DNA of 64,000 nucleotides from an uncultured Prevotella sp. (GTDB lineage: Bacteria > Bacteroidota > Bacteroidia > Bacteroidales > Bacteroidaceae), in contig CALUFA010000007.1 of NCBI GenBank assembly GCA_944319795.1, forward strand, positions 17,236 to 81,235, read 5' to 3'. Shown here one piece after another: positions 8,776 through 17,006 of this stretch (positions are counted from its first letter, which is position 1; the number at the start of each line of letters is the position of its first letter). Under the pieces are notes generated by a model. The model saw nothing but the letters and a program-made list of their open reading frames with translations, was not told the DNA's origin and made no database searches. A program made the position numbers and the translations under genes.

Positions 8776-9459
8776 TTACTGTTTAACGAGTTTCAGGCCG
8801 CACTCAAGCCCGTCCATACCACTGAGCAGCGACGTTGCGGTCTTAAGCGTCGTATTCTGCGATATGTCGCCGAGCACGTTCACGTACTCAAGCAATTTCG
8901 ACACATCCATTACGATCAACAGGTTGTTGCCGTCGAGCTGCGTCGTACCGACTATCTGCGACACGCGGCCGCCGTACTTAAGTACTATATTCTTGTCCTC
9001 AACCGTGTAAGTGCCCTTCACCGTCTTGCCGAGCAGCGCCTGGGTAAAGTTGCCGTCCTCGTCGAACGTCATCGTAACGCACCCTTTCTTTACGCCGAAG
9101 CCTTCGAGCTTGCTCCTGAGCTTCTCTTCCACGGCCGACGCCGCCAACTTGCCGCCCAAGTTCTTAAGCGCATTGTCGCCCGTCAGCACAACAGCCGGCT
9201 CTTCGTACACCCATGTACCGACAATCTTGTCCTTCGTCGCAACCTTGTCGCCGGAGAAGATGCTCGTCAAGGCCGAGATTATGCCGCCCTGCTGCCCGTT
9301 GTCACTGGACGACCGGTCCTTGTCGGCTGACTCCGTTTTCTCTTTCGCCCCTGACACGACGTTCTTCAACACATTACCGAGATCAAACTGCGCGTCGGCA
9401 TCCATGCTGACGGCAAACGCGGCACACAACAGCACGCCCTTCAATAAAAAACTTTTCAT
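8776..9459 (-). CDS. DUF4923 family secreted protein, lipocalin-like
   Basis: Exported protein of 227 residues with a cleavable signal peptide (MKSFLLKGVLLCAAFAVSM, cleavage near ADA-Q). A charged, low-complexity linker follows (about residues 40-65), then a predicted beta-barrel of roughly 150 residues beginning with IVGTWVYEEPAVVLTG and ending LECGLKLVKQ. The pattern GTWxYxxPAVxxTGDNxL is one I associate with DUF4923, a lipocalin-like family common in Bacteroidales. Function is unknown. The gene is the downstream neighbour of a YeiH-type permease with a 56-bp gap and may share its transcript; no separate -7 box is evident. Confidence 0.75.
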   Translation of the reverse strand: MKSFLLKGVLLCAAFAVSMDADAQFDLGNVLKNVVSGAKEKTESADKDRSSSDNGQQGGIISALTSIFSGDKVATKDKIVGTWVYEEPAVVLTGDNALKNLGGKLAASAVEEKLRSKLEGFGVKKGCVTMTFDEDGNFTQALLGKTVKGTYTVEDKNIVLKYGGRVSQIVGTTQLDGNNLLIVMDVSKLLEYVNVLGDISQNTTLKTATSLLSGMDGLECGLKLVKQ

Positions 9460-9515
9460 ATATTATTACAAATTCTTAAAATTGTACTACCGTCTTTTAA
9501 CCACGCAACATGGAA

Positions 9516-10559
9516 TCACCCCAACACAGGTACGAGATACTTGGCCATAAGGTATCCGCCGCCCATTAGCCAAACGAACAGGATGAAGGCAAGCACGAAC
9601 GGCTTCGCCCCGGCCTTCTTAAACTTGTCTATGCTCGTCTCGGCACCGAGGGCCGTCATGGCCATCGTCAGCAGGAACGTGTCAAACGTGTTGATGAAAC
9701 CCACTACGGCAGCCGGCAACAAGCCTAACGAATTGAAACCTATCACCACAAGGAACAACACCGCAAACCAAGGCAAACGTATCTTGCCGCGCTCACCGCC
9801 GCCGTTCTTCAACGCCGCGCGCATTACGCCGTAACTGATTATAATGAGCACGGGCACAAGCATCATCACACGTATCATCTTTACGATTATCGCCGAATCA
9901 GACACCTCTTTACCCATAGCGTTGCCGGCACCGACCACATGCGCAACCTCGTGCACCGTCGAGCCGGTGAACACACCCATCTCGCGAGGAGAAAGGTCGA
10001 ACACGCCGTTGCGGTAAAGCAACGGGTAAACAAACATGGCCAAAGTGCCGAATATCACGACGGTAGACACGGCCACGGCCGTCTTATAAGGCTTCACGCG
10101 GATGGCCGACTCCGTGCCCAGCACGGCCGCCGCCCCGCAAATGGCGCTACCAACCGACGTAAGGAGCGCTATGCCCCTGTCCATCTTCATAAGCCGCCCT
10201 ATCAGCACGCCGCCGAGAATGGTCACCGTTACCACCACCGCATCGACCACAATGGCAGCCAACCCCACATCGGCCACGTTTTGGAACGTCAGCCTGAAAC
10301 CGTACAGGATGATGCCTATGCGCAAAACGCGCTTCGAACAAAACTGTATGCCCGGCACCCACGTTTCAGGCAGGTTATTGCGCAGGCTGTTGGCGTAAAG
10401 CATGCCGAGGACAATGCCGACAATCATCGGACTTAACGACAGGCTCTTAACAAAGCCCATGCCGCCTATGTAGAACGCGGCGCACGAAAACAACGCTATA
10501 AGCAACACGCCGTGGAGCATGCTGCTACGCTTTTCTGTCAACATATAAAAAACTTTCAA
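9516..10559 (-). CDS. YeiH / UPF0324 family permease (putative sulfate exporter)
   Basis: Polytopic inner-membrane protein of 347 residues with about ten hydrophobic segments. Family marks include SPMIVGIVLGMLYANSL near the N-terminus, RIGIILYGFRLT, the motif GSAICGAAAVLGTESAI in the middle, and FTGSTVHEVAHVVGAGNAMG, a charged helix typical of UPF0324. The family is annotated as putative sulfate exporter mainly from context in other genomes, so the substrate is inferred only weakly. The first ATG (10559) and an internal one (10544) are both possible starts. The -7 box at 10578-10585 leaves a leader of about 12 or 27 nt respectively. Confidence 0.88.
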   Translation of the reverse strand: MKVFYMLTEKRSSMLHGVLLIALFSCAAFYIGGMGFVKSLSLSPMIVGIVLGMLYANSLRNNLPETWVPGIQFCSKRVLRIGIILYGFRLTFQNVADVGLAAIVVDAVVVTVTILGGVLIGRLMKMDRGIALLTSVGSAICGAAAVLGTESAIRVKPYKTAVAVSTVVIFGTLAMFVYPLLYRNGVFDLSPREMGVFTGSTVHEVAHVVGAGNAMGKEVSDSAIIVKMIRVMMLVPVLIIISYGVMRAALKNGGGERGKIRLPWFAVLFLVVIGFNSLGLLPAAVVGFINTFDTFLLTMAMTALGAETSIDKFKKAGAKPFVLAFILFVWLMGGGYLMAKYLVPVLG

Positions 10560-10577
10560 AAAAAACTTTCAACGCCG

Positions 10578-10585
10578 CAAAGGTA
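10578..10585 (-). promoter_or_regulatory. -7 promoter box for the YeiH-type permease
   Basis: The minus strand reads TACCTTTG, a perfect TAnnTTTG. Confidence 0.55.
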
Positions 10586-10627
10586 ATAATTAATTTCCAT
10601 ACGGCCAAACAACGGCGCTACGACGCG

Positions 10628-11602
10628 TCAAAATTCAGGCCACGACGCGTAGTCGGCAGCCTCGTTGCCGTCGGCCGGCGAACCATGCCCGGCAAAAGCG
10701 CCCATACCACCGGGAAGCCAGCCACACAGGGTTGAAACCACGACAGCCCCCAACAGGGCGACGATAACGCCGAGCACGACAACAGCCCTCCGCTGAGCAC
10801 GCACACGGGCCATCACCGCCCGCAACGCCCCGACACCGGCCGGGCGCTCGGCCGCATTGCGGCGCGTACAGACCTCAGCGGCACGCATCATACGCCTGTC
10901 GCCCGTAGCTGCAGCCATGTCCCTCATCACCATTCCAAGCGAATACATATCGGAGCGCACGTCGGCCTTTGCGCCCGGCAACAGCTGTTCGGGAGCGATG
11001 TAGCCCGACGTACCGCCCGGCTGTTTCAACATCTCGAAAGCGTCGCTGTCGGCCAAGCTGAAGTCGACAACCTTTACGTTGTGCCCGTTATGCGTAACCA
11101 TTATATTTGAAGGTTTCAAATCGCGGTGCACCACCTGCTTGCCGTGCATGTAATCAACGGCCCCGGCCGCCTGAGCGGCTATCCTGCGGGCCAACGCCCT
11201 CGTCAGCGAACCTTCTTTTATAATACTCTCAAGCGTGCAACCGTCAACCCGTTCCATTACGATGACCTGACCTAGATCGCCGACATCCTCCATGCCTATA
11301 GTCCTACAGATGCACGGATGGTCGAGCTGCAAGCCTATCTCGAACTCCTTGGCCAAAGCCCTGCGGTACAGCGGCGTGTAAAGATAGTCTGCCTTAAGGC
11401 ACTTAAGCACGTAAGCCTTGCCGTACCTTGAGGCATAAAAAAGGCGCGTATGCCCATGAGGCGAGACATAAAACTCGCGCAAGCCGGCAAACCCGTCGTG
11501 CACGCCCACGCCCGCAGCGGCATCAACCTCGTCGTCGATCCGCCCCACATATCCCGACGTCCTTACGCCGCCATCGTCATTCACCGCCATCGCCCACAAC
11601 AT
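10628..11602 (-). CDS. Membrane-anchored Ser/Thr protein kinase
   Basis: Eukaryotic-type (Hanks) kinase of 324 residues. The ATP-binding lysine is likely in YVLKCLK. The catalytic loop VVHRDLKPSNIMV is intact with Asp, Lys and Asn. The metal-binding motif reads DFSLAD instead of DFG, and GYIAPEQLLPG is the activation segment end. A hydrophobic helix near residues 268-290 suggests a tail-side membrane anchor followed by a short extracytoplasmic tail, an orientation that would leave the kinase in the cytosol. The start overlaps the upstream regulator gene by 26 bp, or 14 bp if translation starts at the second ATG (11590), so the two are probably translationally coupled. DFG-to-DFS does not remove the metal-binding Asp, so activity is expected. 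Substrates are unknown; the coupled regulator is the obvious candidate. Confidence 0.85.
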   Translation of the reverse strand: MLWAMAVNDDGGVRTSGYVGRIDDEVDAAAGVGVHDGFAGLREFYVSPHGHTRLFYASRYGKAYVLKCLKADYLYTPLYRRALAKEFEIGLQLDHPCICRTIGMEDVGDLGQVIVMERVDGCTLESIIKEGSLTRALARRIAAQAAGAVDYMHGKQVVHRDLKPSNIMVTHNGHNVKVVDFSLADSDAFEMLKQPGGTSGYIAPEQLLPGAKADVRSDMYSLGMVMRDMAAATGDRRMMRAAEVCTRRNAAERPAGVGALRAVMARVRAQRRAVVVLGVIVALLGAVVVSTLCGWLPGGMGAFAGHGSPADGNEAADYASWPEF

Positions 11603-12155
11603 TAATTATGGTCAAACCACCGTTGCGCCCCGCAACAAACGGAGCGGTGCGCCCACCGTCGCGCTCGACGTAAGGCAGGTAAAGCGGCTGTTGCTTGATA
11701 AAGCATCCGGCCACGAACCGGTCGCCCTGCCTGAGCTTGCTATTGGCCGAAGCTGCCACCTCGTAAACGCCGCCGCCGAGATAAGCCAAGCGCAAAAGCC
11801 TGTTGGGACTCCAGCCGATCTCAACCTCGGCCCCAGGACGCAGCCCGCTGCTTGTAAGCTGGCAAGCGTCGAAAAACGAGGAGTTATACCTCACGCTCGT
11901 CTTCAGCCACGACTTGAATGCCGCGAAATCCTTATGCCCCACATAGCGCGCAAGCACGTCGAGCGTGCAAGTGCGCGGCTTATGCGTGTCGCCCACATAA
12001 CCCCACAGGCGCTTCAGCGTCGACGCAGACAAGCGCATGCCCGCCTGGTGGCATACGTGCAGCGAAAATTCCTCGAAGTCGGTCGTAGTGCCAAGCACAC
12101 GGCCATACCTACGCTCTACGAGCAGCTTCAGCTCCTCAATCTCAGGTGTTCCCAT
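11577..12155 (-). CDS. Putative DNA-binding regulator coupled to the kinase
   Basis: A 192-residue protein without signal peptide. The N-terminal 85 residues contain the pattern SASTLKRLWGYV followed by a TLDVLARYVGHKDF segment, a helical domain recurrent in Bacteroidetes proteins and probably helix-turn-helix-like. The C-terminal half is beta-rich (GAEVEIGWSPNRLLRLAYLG and GLTIINVV) and resembles a small barrel such as an SH3-like or sensor domain. No named family can be assigned with confidence. Its overlap with the kinase gene and its location behind envelope protein genes suggest a signalling pair in which the kinase modifies this protein or is controlled by it. That is inference from context only. 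Confidence 0.6.
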   Translation of the reverse strand: MGTPEIEELKLLVERRYGRVLGTTTDFEEFSLHVCHQAGMRLSASTLKRLWGYVGDTHKPRTCTLDVLARYVGHKDFAAFKSWLKTSVRYNSSFFDACQLTSSGLRPGAEVEIGWSPNRLLRLAYLGGGVYEVAASANSKLRQGDRFVAGCFIKQQPLYLPYVERDGGRTAPFVAGRNGGLTIINVVGDGGE

Positions 12156-12170
12156 ATCATGAATTTCCTT

Positions 12171-12208
12171 TCTTACTATTCTACTACTTTTACTACTTAA
12201 CTACTTAA
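12171..12208. repeat. Short TACTACTT-type repeat in gene leader
   Basis: Degenerate repeats of ACTACTT(T/A) lie between the LRR lipoprotein stop and the regulator start. They are minor, but follow the same habit of simple repeats just in front of minus-strand start codons. Confidence 0.5.
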
Positions 12209-12213
12209 CAAAA

Positions 12214-13833
12214 TCACATTCCCACGATATTGTCAAACATACCCCACGAACGGTCGGCCTTATACATGCCCACGCTGCGCTGCGGAACATGCAACACGCA
12301 TGTTGAGAACAACTCGGCGTAATCCGTGGCGAACGCGTCGGCGTTGCAAACCGGAGGATACACTGCCTCTACATACAGATGCTCCAACGGGCAACCGTCG
12401 AAGGCGTAATCGGACACAAACTCGAGGCCGGCCCCGAGCCTTACCGCTCTGAGCCGGCGGCACGCCTGGAAAGTAGCCGTAGGCAGCAGCCTGAGCGAGG
12501 CCGGCATGACGGCCTCTTCGACCAAGCTGCCGTAAAACACGCCCTGCCCCAACTCCTCAAGTCCGTCGGGCAGCGTAAAACCCGTTATCGAGCAACCGCT
12601 GAAAGCATAGTCGCCAACGGCGGTAACCGTCTCGGGCAACACATAACCGCCAGTCTTACCCATCGGGAACCAAACAAGGCGCGTCACCTCTGCGTCAAAC
12701 AATACGCCGTCGACACTGGCGTAACGCACGTTGGCCGCCGACACTCCGACCGACTCCAGCCGGGCGCAGCCGGCCGACGGGGCAACATCCTCGGCCGAGG
12801 CAGGAATAGTAAGCTCCGTAAGCGAGCCGCAATCAAGGAAAGCGTCCCTCTCAACCACCTTGACCGTCGACGGCAACGCAACCTCGCTGACGCCGCATCC
12901 GGCGAACAAACCGTAGCCTACGACGTCGTCGGCCGAATAACGCGAACCGTCGTAACTGCCGCCGCCGGCCACTATCCGGGCGTCGGTCATGTCGACCACG
13001 GCCAGACTTCCACCGGCGGGCCGGCCGTTAATATCGCGCCCCATCATACGGCGGAGCACGCAAAGGTCGTCGCCGTTCATCGGCCCGGCGAACGACAACG
13101 AGACAAACCCGTCCCAACCGTCGCCGACCAACGATTCGAGCGAGCCCGGCTCGACCGTCACCACGGCGTCGGCCGTAGCATACACCAAGGTCGCGCCGCG
13201 CCCCTCGCCCACCCTGCTGACGGCGTAAGGGCACAGTTCATAAGACGAATGGCGCTTCAACCCGTCTACGTAGACGCGCCACGAACCGCCGCCGACACTA
13301 ACCGCAACGGCCTTCAGCGTGTCGGTCGAACCCGTCTCGGTTACATAACAACCCGTTTCCGTAACGGCCTCGCCGCCGTCAGACACAATCTCATAACCCA
13401 CTATCGCGCTCATGGGGCCGTGGCCGAGAAGGACAGGGTCGCCGACCGAAGGGAGCTCGTTAGGCATGGTCGAGAAACCGCCTACGCCGCTGCACAACGT
13501 TACGCGCCCGTTGTCGCCACACAGCCGGAACGAATACTCCGTGCCAGCCGTAAGACCCGCCAACCTGTAAGAAACGCGCCCGTCGGCGCCGGCCGACAGC
13601 TCCGGCGACACCGAATCAAAACTGCCGCCGGCACCGTAGACGAACCACAACCGCGGCACATCGGCACCGCCCTGCACCTCAACTCCGCCCGTTACCGTAG
13701 CCTCGGTACGCGTAACGTCCTCAGCACCTACGACGTAAAGCCTCGGCTCAATGTTGTCGGGAGCGTCGTCACTGCCACACGACACAAAAGCGGCAAACAC
13801 CGTAAAAAACAGCAGAATCCTCAATTTATCCAT
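12214..13833 (-). CDS. Surface lipoprotein with BspA-type leucine-rich repeats
   Basis: A 539-residue lipoprotein: signal MDKLRILLFFTVFAAFVSC with lipobox Cys19, then GSDD. Residues about 30-215 hold two beta-sandwich-like modules (ATVTGGVEVQGG and LAGLTAGTEYSFRLCG; later GLKRHSSYELCPYAVS) that look like fibronectin type III domains. From about residue 300 to the end run LRR_5 (BspA-like) repeats, for example FLDCGSLTELTIPASAEDV, DYAFSGCSITGFTLPDGLEE and DYAFDGCPLEHLYVEA. The C-terminus (VLHVPQRSVGMYKADRSWG) is the standard cap of such proteins. BspA-type proteins bind host or bacterial surface ligands in other species. It is followed after 58 bp by the regulator-kinase pair and preceded by a barrel-like protein gene 42 bp away, so it could be the outer sensor of that group. 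Confidence 0.85.
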   Translation of the reverse strand: MDKLRILLFFTVFAAFVSCGSDDAPDNIEPRLYVVGAEDVTRTEATVTGGVEVQGGADVPRLWFVYGAGGSFDSVSPELSAGADGRVSYRLAGLTAGTEYSFRLCGDNGRVTLCSGVGGFSTMPNELPSVGDPVLLGHGPMSAIVGYEIVSDGGEAVTETGCYVTETGSTDTLKAVAVSVGGGSWRVYVDGLKRHSSYELCPYAVSRVGEGRGATLVYATADAVVTVEPGSLESLVGDGWDGFVSLSFAGPMNGDDLCVLRRMMGRDINGRPAGGSLAVVDMTDARIVAGGGSYDGSRYSADDVVGYGLFAGCGVSEVALPSTVKVVERDAFLDCGSLTELTIPASAEDVAPSAGCARLESVGVSAANVRYASVDGVLFDAEVTRLVWFPMGKTGGYVLPETVTAVGDYAFSGCSITGFTLPDGLEELGQGVFYGSLVEEAVMPASLRLLPTATFQACRRLRAVRLGAGLEFVSDYAFDGCPLEHLYVEAVYPPVCNADAFATDYAELFSTCVLHVPQRSVGMYKADRSWGMFDNIVGM

Positions 13834-13875
13834 ATACTAAAAAATCCGTTTATAAAAACAACCGCGGAAACAGCC

Positions 13876-14883
13876 CTACAATATCCTTATACCCACGCCG
13901 ACAACCGCCTGCCATTGCCTGCCGGCCAACGTAAGCGCCGAAGCCGACACGCAGAGCCGCTTATACGAAAACAGCACGCCGGCCTCGGCGGCAACGCCGC
14001 GACGAGACAGGCCGCCGTTCAGCACATAGCCCCCGCCCTCGCTTGCGGCAAGCTGCCACGCCACATCCGAACGGCCGTAACCGCCGCCGTAAAACAAACC
14101 GAGCCACGGACACAAACGATGAGCCAGGCCGGCGGTAACGGCAAAGTTCGACCGGCGCACCCGGCCCGTATAATAAGGCTTAACGCCGTCACCCGGCAAG
14201 AAACCGTCCTCGTCACAATTTCCGACCGTGGCACCGACACGGCGCAAATCTGCCTGGGCATGCAGATAAAAGCCGTGCCGCCTGAACACACCCACCATGA
14301 CGCCCCACGACGGACCGCCCGGATGGAACGCCGCCGTAAACAACGCATGGGCACGCAATTCCAGGCGGGGCCTGCGCTTCTTGCGCTTACTTACTACAAC
14401 GGTATCGGTAACCGTCCTTGTCAATACGACAGTGTCGCGCTCTACAACAGCCGGTGGCTTAGGAATGTCTATTTCCAACTCATAAACGACATGCCCCTCA
14501 AGCGGCTTTTCAAAACGGTAATTCCTCAACACGCCCCACCGTGGATGTTTGATAGTCAACAATTTTGACCCCTGCGGCAAGTAAAGCCATATCTCGCCCA
14601 CCTCGTTACGCCGCTTCACGATGCCCAACGGCGAAGAAAAAGCAAAGTCGGCAGGAGCGACAACCTTAACAAGAGCACACGCATCACCGTTCAAATCACG
14701 AACCGGAGACACAAACGCACTTACGTCGTTAGGCAACACCTTAACTCCGGCAACCTTAAAACCGACAGCAGACGAATCACTAACCGCCGGCGCGAAAGCA
14801 ACACCAGACGCGACCGAACCGTAACCGGCAACCGACACGACCGGCATAACCACCACCACGATCAACACCGCCAACCTATACAT
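13876..14883 (-). CDS. Envelope protein with N-terminal signal and barrel-like C-terminus
   Basis: A protein of 335 residues from the preferred start, with signal peptide MYRLAVLIVVVVMPVVSVAG. An upstream ATG at 14943 exists, but that extension runs through a palindromic element and has no signal character. Residues about 25-140 form a soluble beta-rich domain including VGEIWLYLPQGSKLLTIKH and YELEIDIPKPPAVVERDTV, where the latter resembles the start of periplasmic linker regions. The C-terminal 170 residues (ALFTAAFHPGGPSWGVMVGV, AGLAHRLCPWLGLFYGGGYG, QAVVGVGIRIL) alternate hydrophobic and polar residues like an 8-strand outer-membrane barrel. No named family is recognised with certainty. 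It sits upstream of the LRR lipoprotein and may tether or export it. Confidence 0.6.
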   Translation of the reverse strand: MYRLAVLIVVVVMPVVSVAGYGSVASGVAFAPAVSDSSAVGFKVAGVKVLPNDVSAFVSPVRDLNGDACALVKVVAPADFAFSSPLGIVKRRNEVGEIWLYLPQGSKLLTIKHPRWGVLRNYRFEKPLEGHVVYELEIDIPKPPAVVERDTVVLTRTVTDTVVVSKRKKRRPRLELRAHALFTAAFHPGGPSWGVMVGVFRRHGFYLHAQADLRRVGATVGNCDEDGFLPGDGVKPYYTGRVRRSNFAVTAGLAHRLCPWLGLFYGGGYGRSDVAWQLAASEGGGYVLNGGLSRRGVAAEAGVLFSYKRLCVSASALTLAGRQWQAVVGVGIRIL

Positions 14884-14931
14884 TTTTTTGCAAGAGCTAA
14901 AAAAGTTTACTTTCAACGCCGTCAATTTTAA

Positions 14932-15029
14932 AAATATCCGCAATCAGCCTAATACTTACATCCCTCCTAAGAAGTCGGCAACCGACTTTTTAAAATAGGA
15001 TGTATGTATTTGGGCTGATTGCGGATATT
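14932..15029. repeat. 98-bp imperfect palindrome between genes
   Basis: AATATCCGCAATCAGCC near 14932 pairs with GGCTGATTGCGGATATT ending near 15029. Inner parts (AATACttACATCC and CCTAAgAAGTCGG with their complements) continue the pairing to a 3-nt centre at about 14979. The element lies between the NTF2-like gene stop and the barrel-like gene start, where it may terminate or attenuate transcription coming from the fimbrillin genes. Confidence 0.8.
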
Positions 15030-15039
15030 CATTTTCACT

Positions 15040-16077
15040 TTATTCCATATTAAAATCGCTTATACTTATAACATCGCCGGAACCTTTAACATCAGCAGCC
15101 GGCTGCCACGTCCGCACATATATGCGAGGCATCGCATCGTCGCGGAAATCCCATAACAAGAACAACCACCCGTCGTCAGAATACCTGTCACTGGCATACC
15201 GTTGGCGCAGGCTTACGCCGTATATGCCGTCTATTGTAGGATGGCGCATTATGCGGAAATCAGAAAACCCAACGTCGATTTTCTTATTTGCGGCAAACGC
15301 CGCCTGCAAACGCGACAAATATCCATCCTTCGTGCGAAGATAATATTCAACACGCTTATCCGCGACATATCCTCCGCCCTTTGAAACAACTTTTACAACA
15401 TTACCGACTATTATCAACGCATCGTCGCTGAAAACCTGACGTAGGAAATCAATATCCTTAGTGACATACGCTGTTCGGAAATGCTCGCAGTAATTCAGGA
15501 TAACACGCCGCCGCCCGGCGTCGCCAACACTTAACTTACCCGACAACACTTTCACCGCCTCGTTATAAAACGGATTGTTCTTTTTCAGCTTACGAAGGTC
15601 TTCGTCATCCAACGCGCGCGGTTGCTCCCCAACACGCCCTGCTTCGCCGCCGTCAATGCGTTCACCGCCACCGGCGGCCTTGCTATCAACCGCGAAGTCC
15701 GCGCTTTCATGAACCGCCTGCTCGTAACCGTCGGAACGTTTGTCGTCGTACATAAAGGTAACGATGCCGTCCTTATCGACATACCCGCCGCGCCCGGTAG
15801 CCTTCTCACGGAAACGCAACCGTCCGCCCCGGAAGCGGACGTCGAGCAGACAATTACGCACGGGGACGTAAAACAGCGTATGCCCGTCGCCGTCCTCCAC
15901 GGCGAAGCGCGAATTGCCATGCCCGTCGGTCATCTCGACGAGCATGCGCCCCTCATAAAGGCCGTAACATATCTTGCGCCCATTATTTCCACCAAAGGCG
16001 GGCGACAGCCACAAGGCCACCGCCACGCCTCCGAGTATAAGCGCTAATGCCGATAATACGTATATCGCCGTTTTCAT
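15040..16077 (-). CDS. Membrane-anchored protein with NTF2-like C-terminus
   Basis: A 345-residue protein with one N-terminal hydrophobic helix (about residues 4-26), then a predicted periplasmic part. The middle (residues about 110-165) is charged low complexity. Residues about 195-330 (ILNYCEHFRTAYVTKDIDFL, FSDDALIIVG, YLSRLQAAFAANKKIDVGFSD) match the sequence habit of SnoaL/NTF2-like folds, and the ending WLFLLWDFRDDAMPRIYVR is a conserved-looking strand pair. I know similar proteins in Bacteroidales only as conserved hypotheticals. The start lies 9 bp after the upstream fimbrillin stop, so it is co-transcribed with the fimbrillin genes and may help their assembly or export; that role is not shown by the sequence. 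Confidence 0.6.
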   Translation of the reverse strand: MKTAIYVLSALALILGGVAVALWLSPAFGGNNGRKICYGLYEGRMLVEMTDGHGNSRFAVEDGDGHTLFYVPVRNCLLDVRFRGGRLRFREKATGRGGYVDKDGIVTFMYDDKRSDGYEQAVHESADFAVDSKAAGGGERIDGGEAGRVGEQPRALDDEDLRKLKKNNPFYNEAVKVLSGKLSVGDAGRRRVILNYCEHFRTAYVTKDIDFLRQVFSDDALIIVGNVVKVVSKGGGYVADKRVEYYLRTKDGYLSRLQAAFAANKKIDVGFSDFRIMRHPTIDGIYGVSLRQRYASDRYSDDGWLFLLWDFRDDAMPRIYVRTWQPAADVKGSGDVISISDFNME

Positions 16078-16086
16078 TATCCGTTT

Positions 16087-16986
16087 TTACTGCCAATCCT
16101 GTATTTCGCCTCCGATTTCTATCTTAACCTGGTCGGGATTGTCAGATATAACCATGTTGACAAGATGCTCAACGCCTGGCTTGAACTGGAACGTGCTTTC
16201 AAACACGTAAGATACGCCTTTCATTACCACCTCTATAAGAGGCATGCGGTTCTCCACGCGTTGTGGCACGACTATCGCCGTAAACATGAAATCACTGTTC
16301 TGCTTAGCCTTGATTGTGGCCCTCGTGCCACGCACGTAGCGCGTGGCCACGCCGGCGTTAAGGTCTACCGTAGCCTCGGGCACAGTGTTGTGCACGTACA
16401 CCTCTGCATCCGTCGGCATGTCGCCCTCAAAGTCCTCGCCTTTGATCAGGCGTATCGTAACCTTGCTCATTATGTGCCTGAAGGTCAGGTTTACGGGCGA
16501 ATTTGAAGCGCTTACGCCTTCCGTCTTGGCATAAAGGAAATCGCTGGCCTCGTAACCGTCCAATCCGTCAGAGCCTACGGCCGCCGATTGGTCGGTGCTT
16601 ACACTGAAAGGAAGGTCGCCGATTGAGCTTACATTATTCATATAAGGATAATAAGCATAGGCGTTAAACGTGCCTTCGTCCCAATACAGTGTGCGCCCTG
16701 CCGTCCATGCGCCGCCGTTGCATGTCAGAAGCTCGTTGTTTACCAAGTTGCCTCCAATCTCCAACGGAGCGTCCGTAGCGGCTACGAACAGACCTACCTT
16801 GTCGCCGTTCTCAAAATCAACGTCGGTCACCCTTGTGCGTTGCGCCGGGTGGGTAACGGTGAACGTCATAGGCGTGTGCCGTGCGTCGACAGGCGCGGGC
16901 CGTGCGTCTTCTTCATTAGAGCACGCCGACAACCCCGCCATTATCATAAACGCAAAAAATGCGCATGTTATTATATTCCGTTTCAT
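16087..16986 (-). CDS. Fimbrillin-family lipoprotein
   Basis: A 299-residue lipoprotein precursor: signal MKRNIITCAFFAFMIMAGLSAC with lipobox Cys22. It follows the fimbrillin-like (Mfa/FimA superfamily) plan: VTDVDFENGDKVGLFV, the WDEGTFNAYAYYPYMNN strand pair, DQSAAVGSDGLDGYEASDFLYAKTEG, and the FRHIMSKVTIRLIKGED core. The C-terminus ends IGGEIQDWQ, a normal end for this family. Such proteins are type V pilus subunits or pilus-like surface proteins exported as lipoproteins and processed by a gingipain-type protease at the surface. The gene starts 20 bp after the giant fusion gene and 9 bp before the NTF2-like gene, so it belongs to the same transcription unit. Confidence 0.85.
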   Translation of the reverse strand: MKRNIITCAFFAFMIMAGLSACSNEEDARPAPVDARHTPMTFTVTHPAQRTRVTDVDFENGDKVGLFVAATDAPLEIGGNLVNNELLTCNGGAWTAGRTLYWDEGTFNAYAYYPYMNNVSSIGDLPFSVSTDQSAAVGSDGLDGYEASDFLYAKTEGVSASNSPVNLTFRHIMSKVTIRLIKGEDFEGDMPTDAEVYVHNTVPEATVDLNAGVATRYVRGTRATIKAKQNSDFMFTAIVVPQRVENRMPLIEVVMKGVSYVFESTFQFKPGVEHLVNMVISDNPDQVKIEIGGEIQDWQ

Positions 16987-17006
16987 TTTTTCATATTTTT
17001 AGTTAG

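Noticed and set aside
12379-14568. 729-codon open frame on the plus strand
   Set aside because: It lies antisense to the LRR lipoprotein and barrel-like genes, whose signal peptides and domains are clear. Its residues (Arg/His/Ala-rich) show no family pattern. High-GC coding DNA often leaves the opposite frame open.
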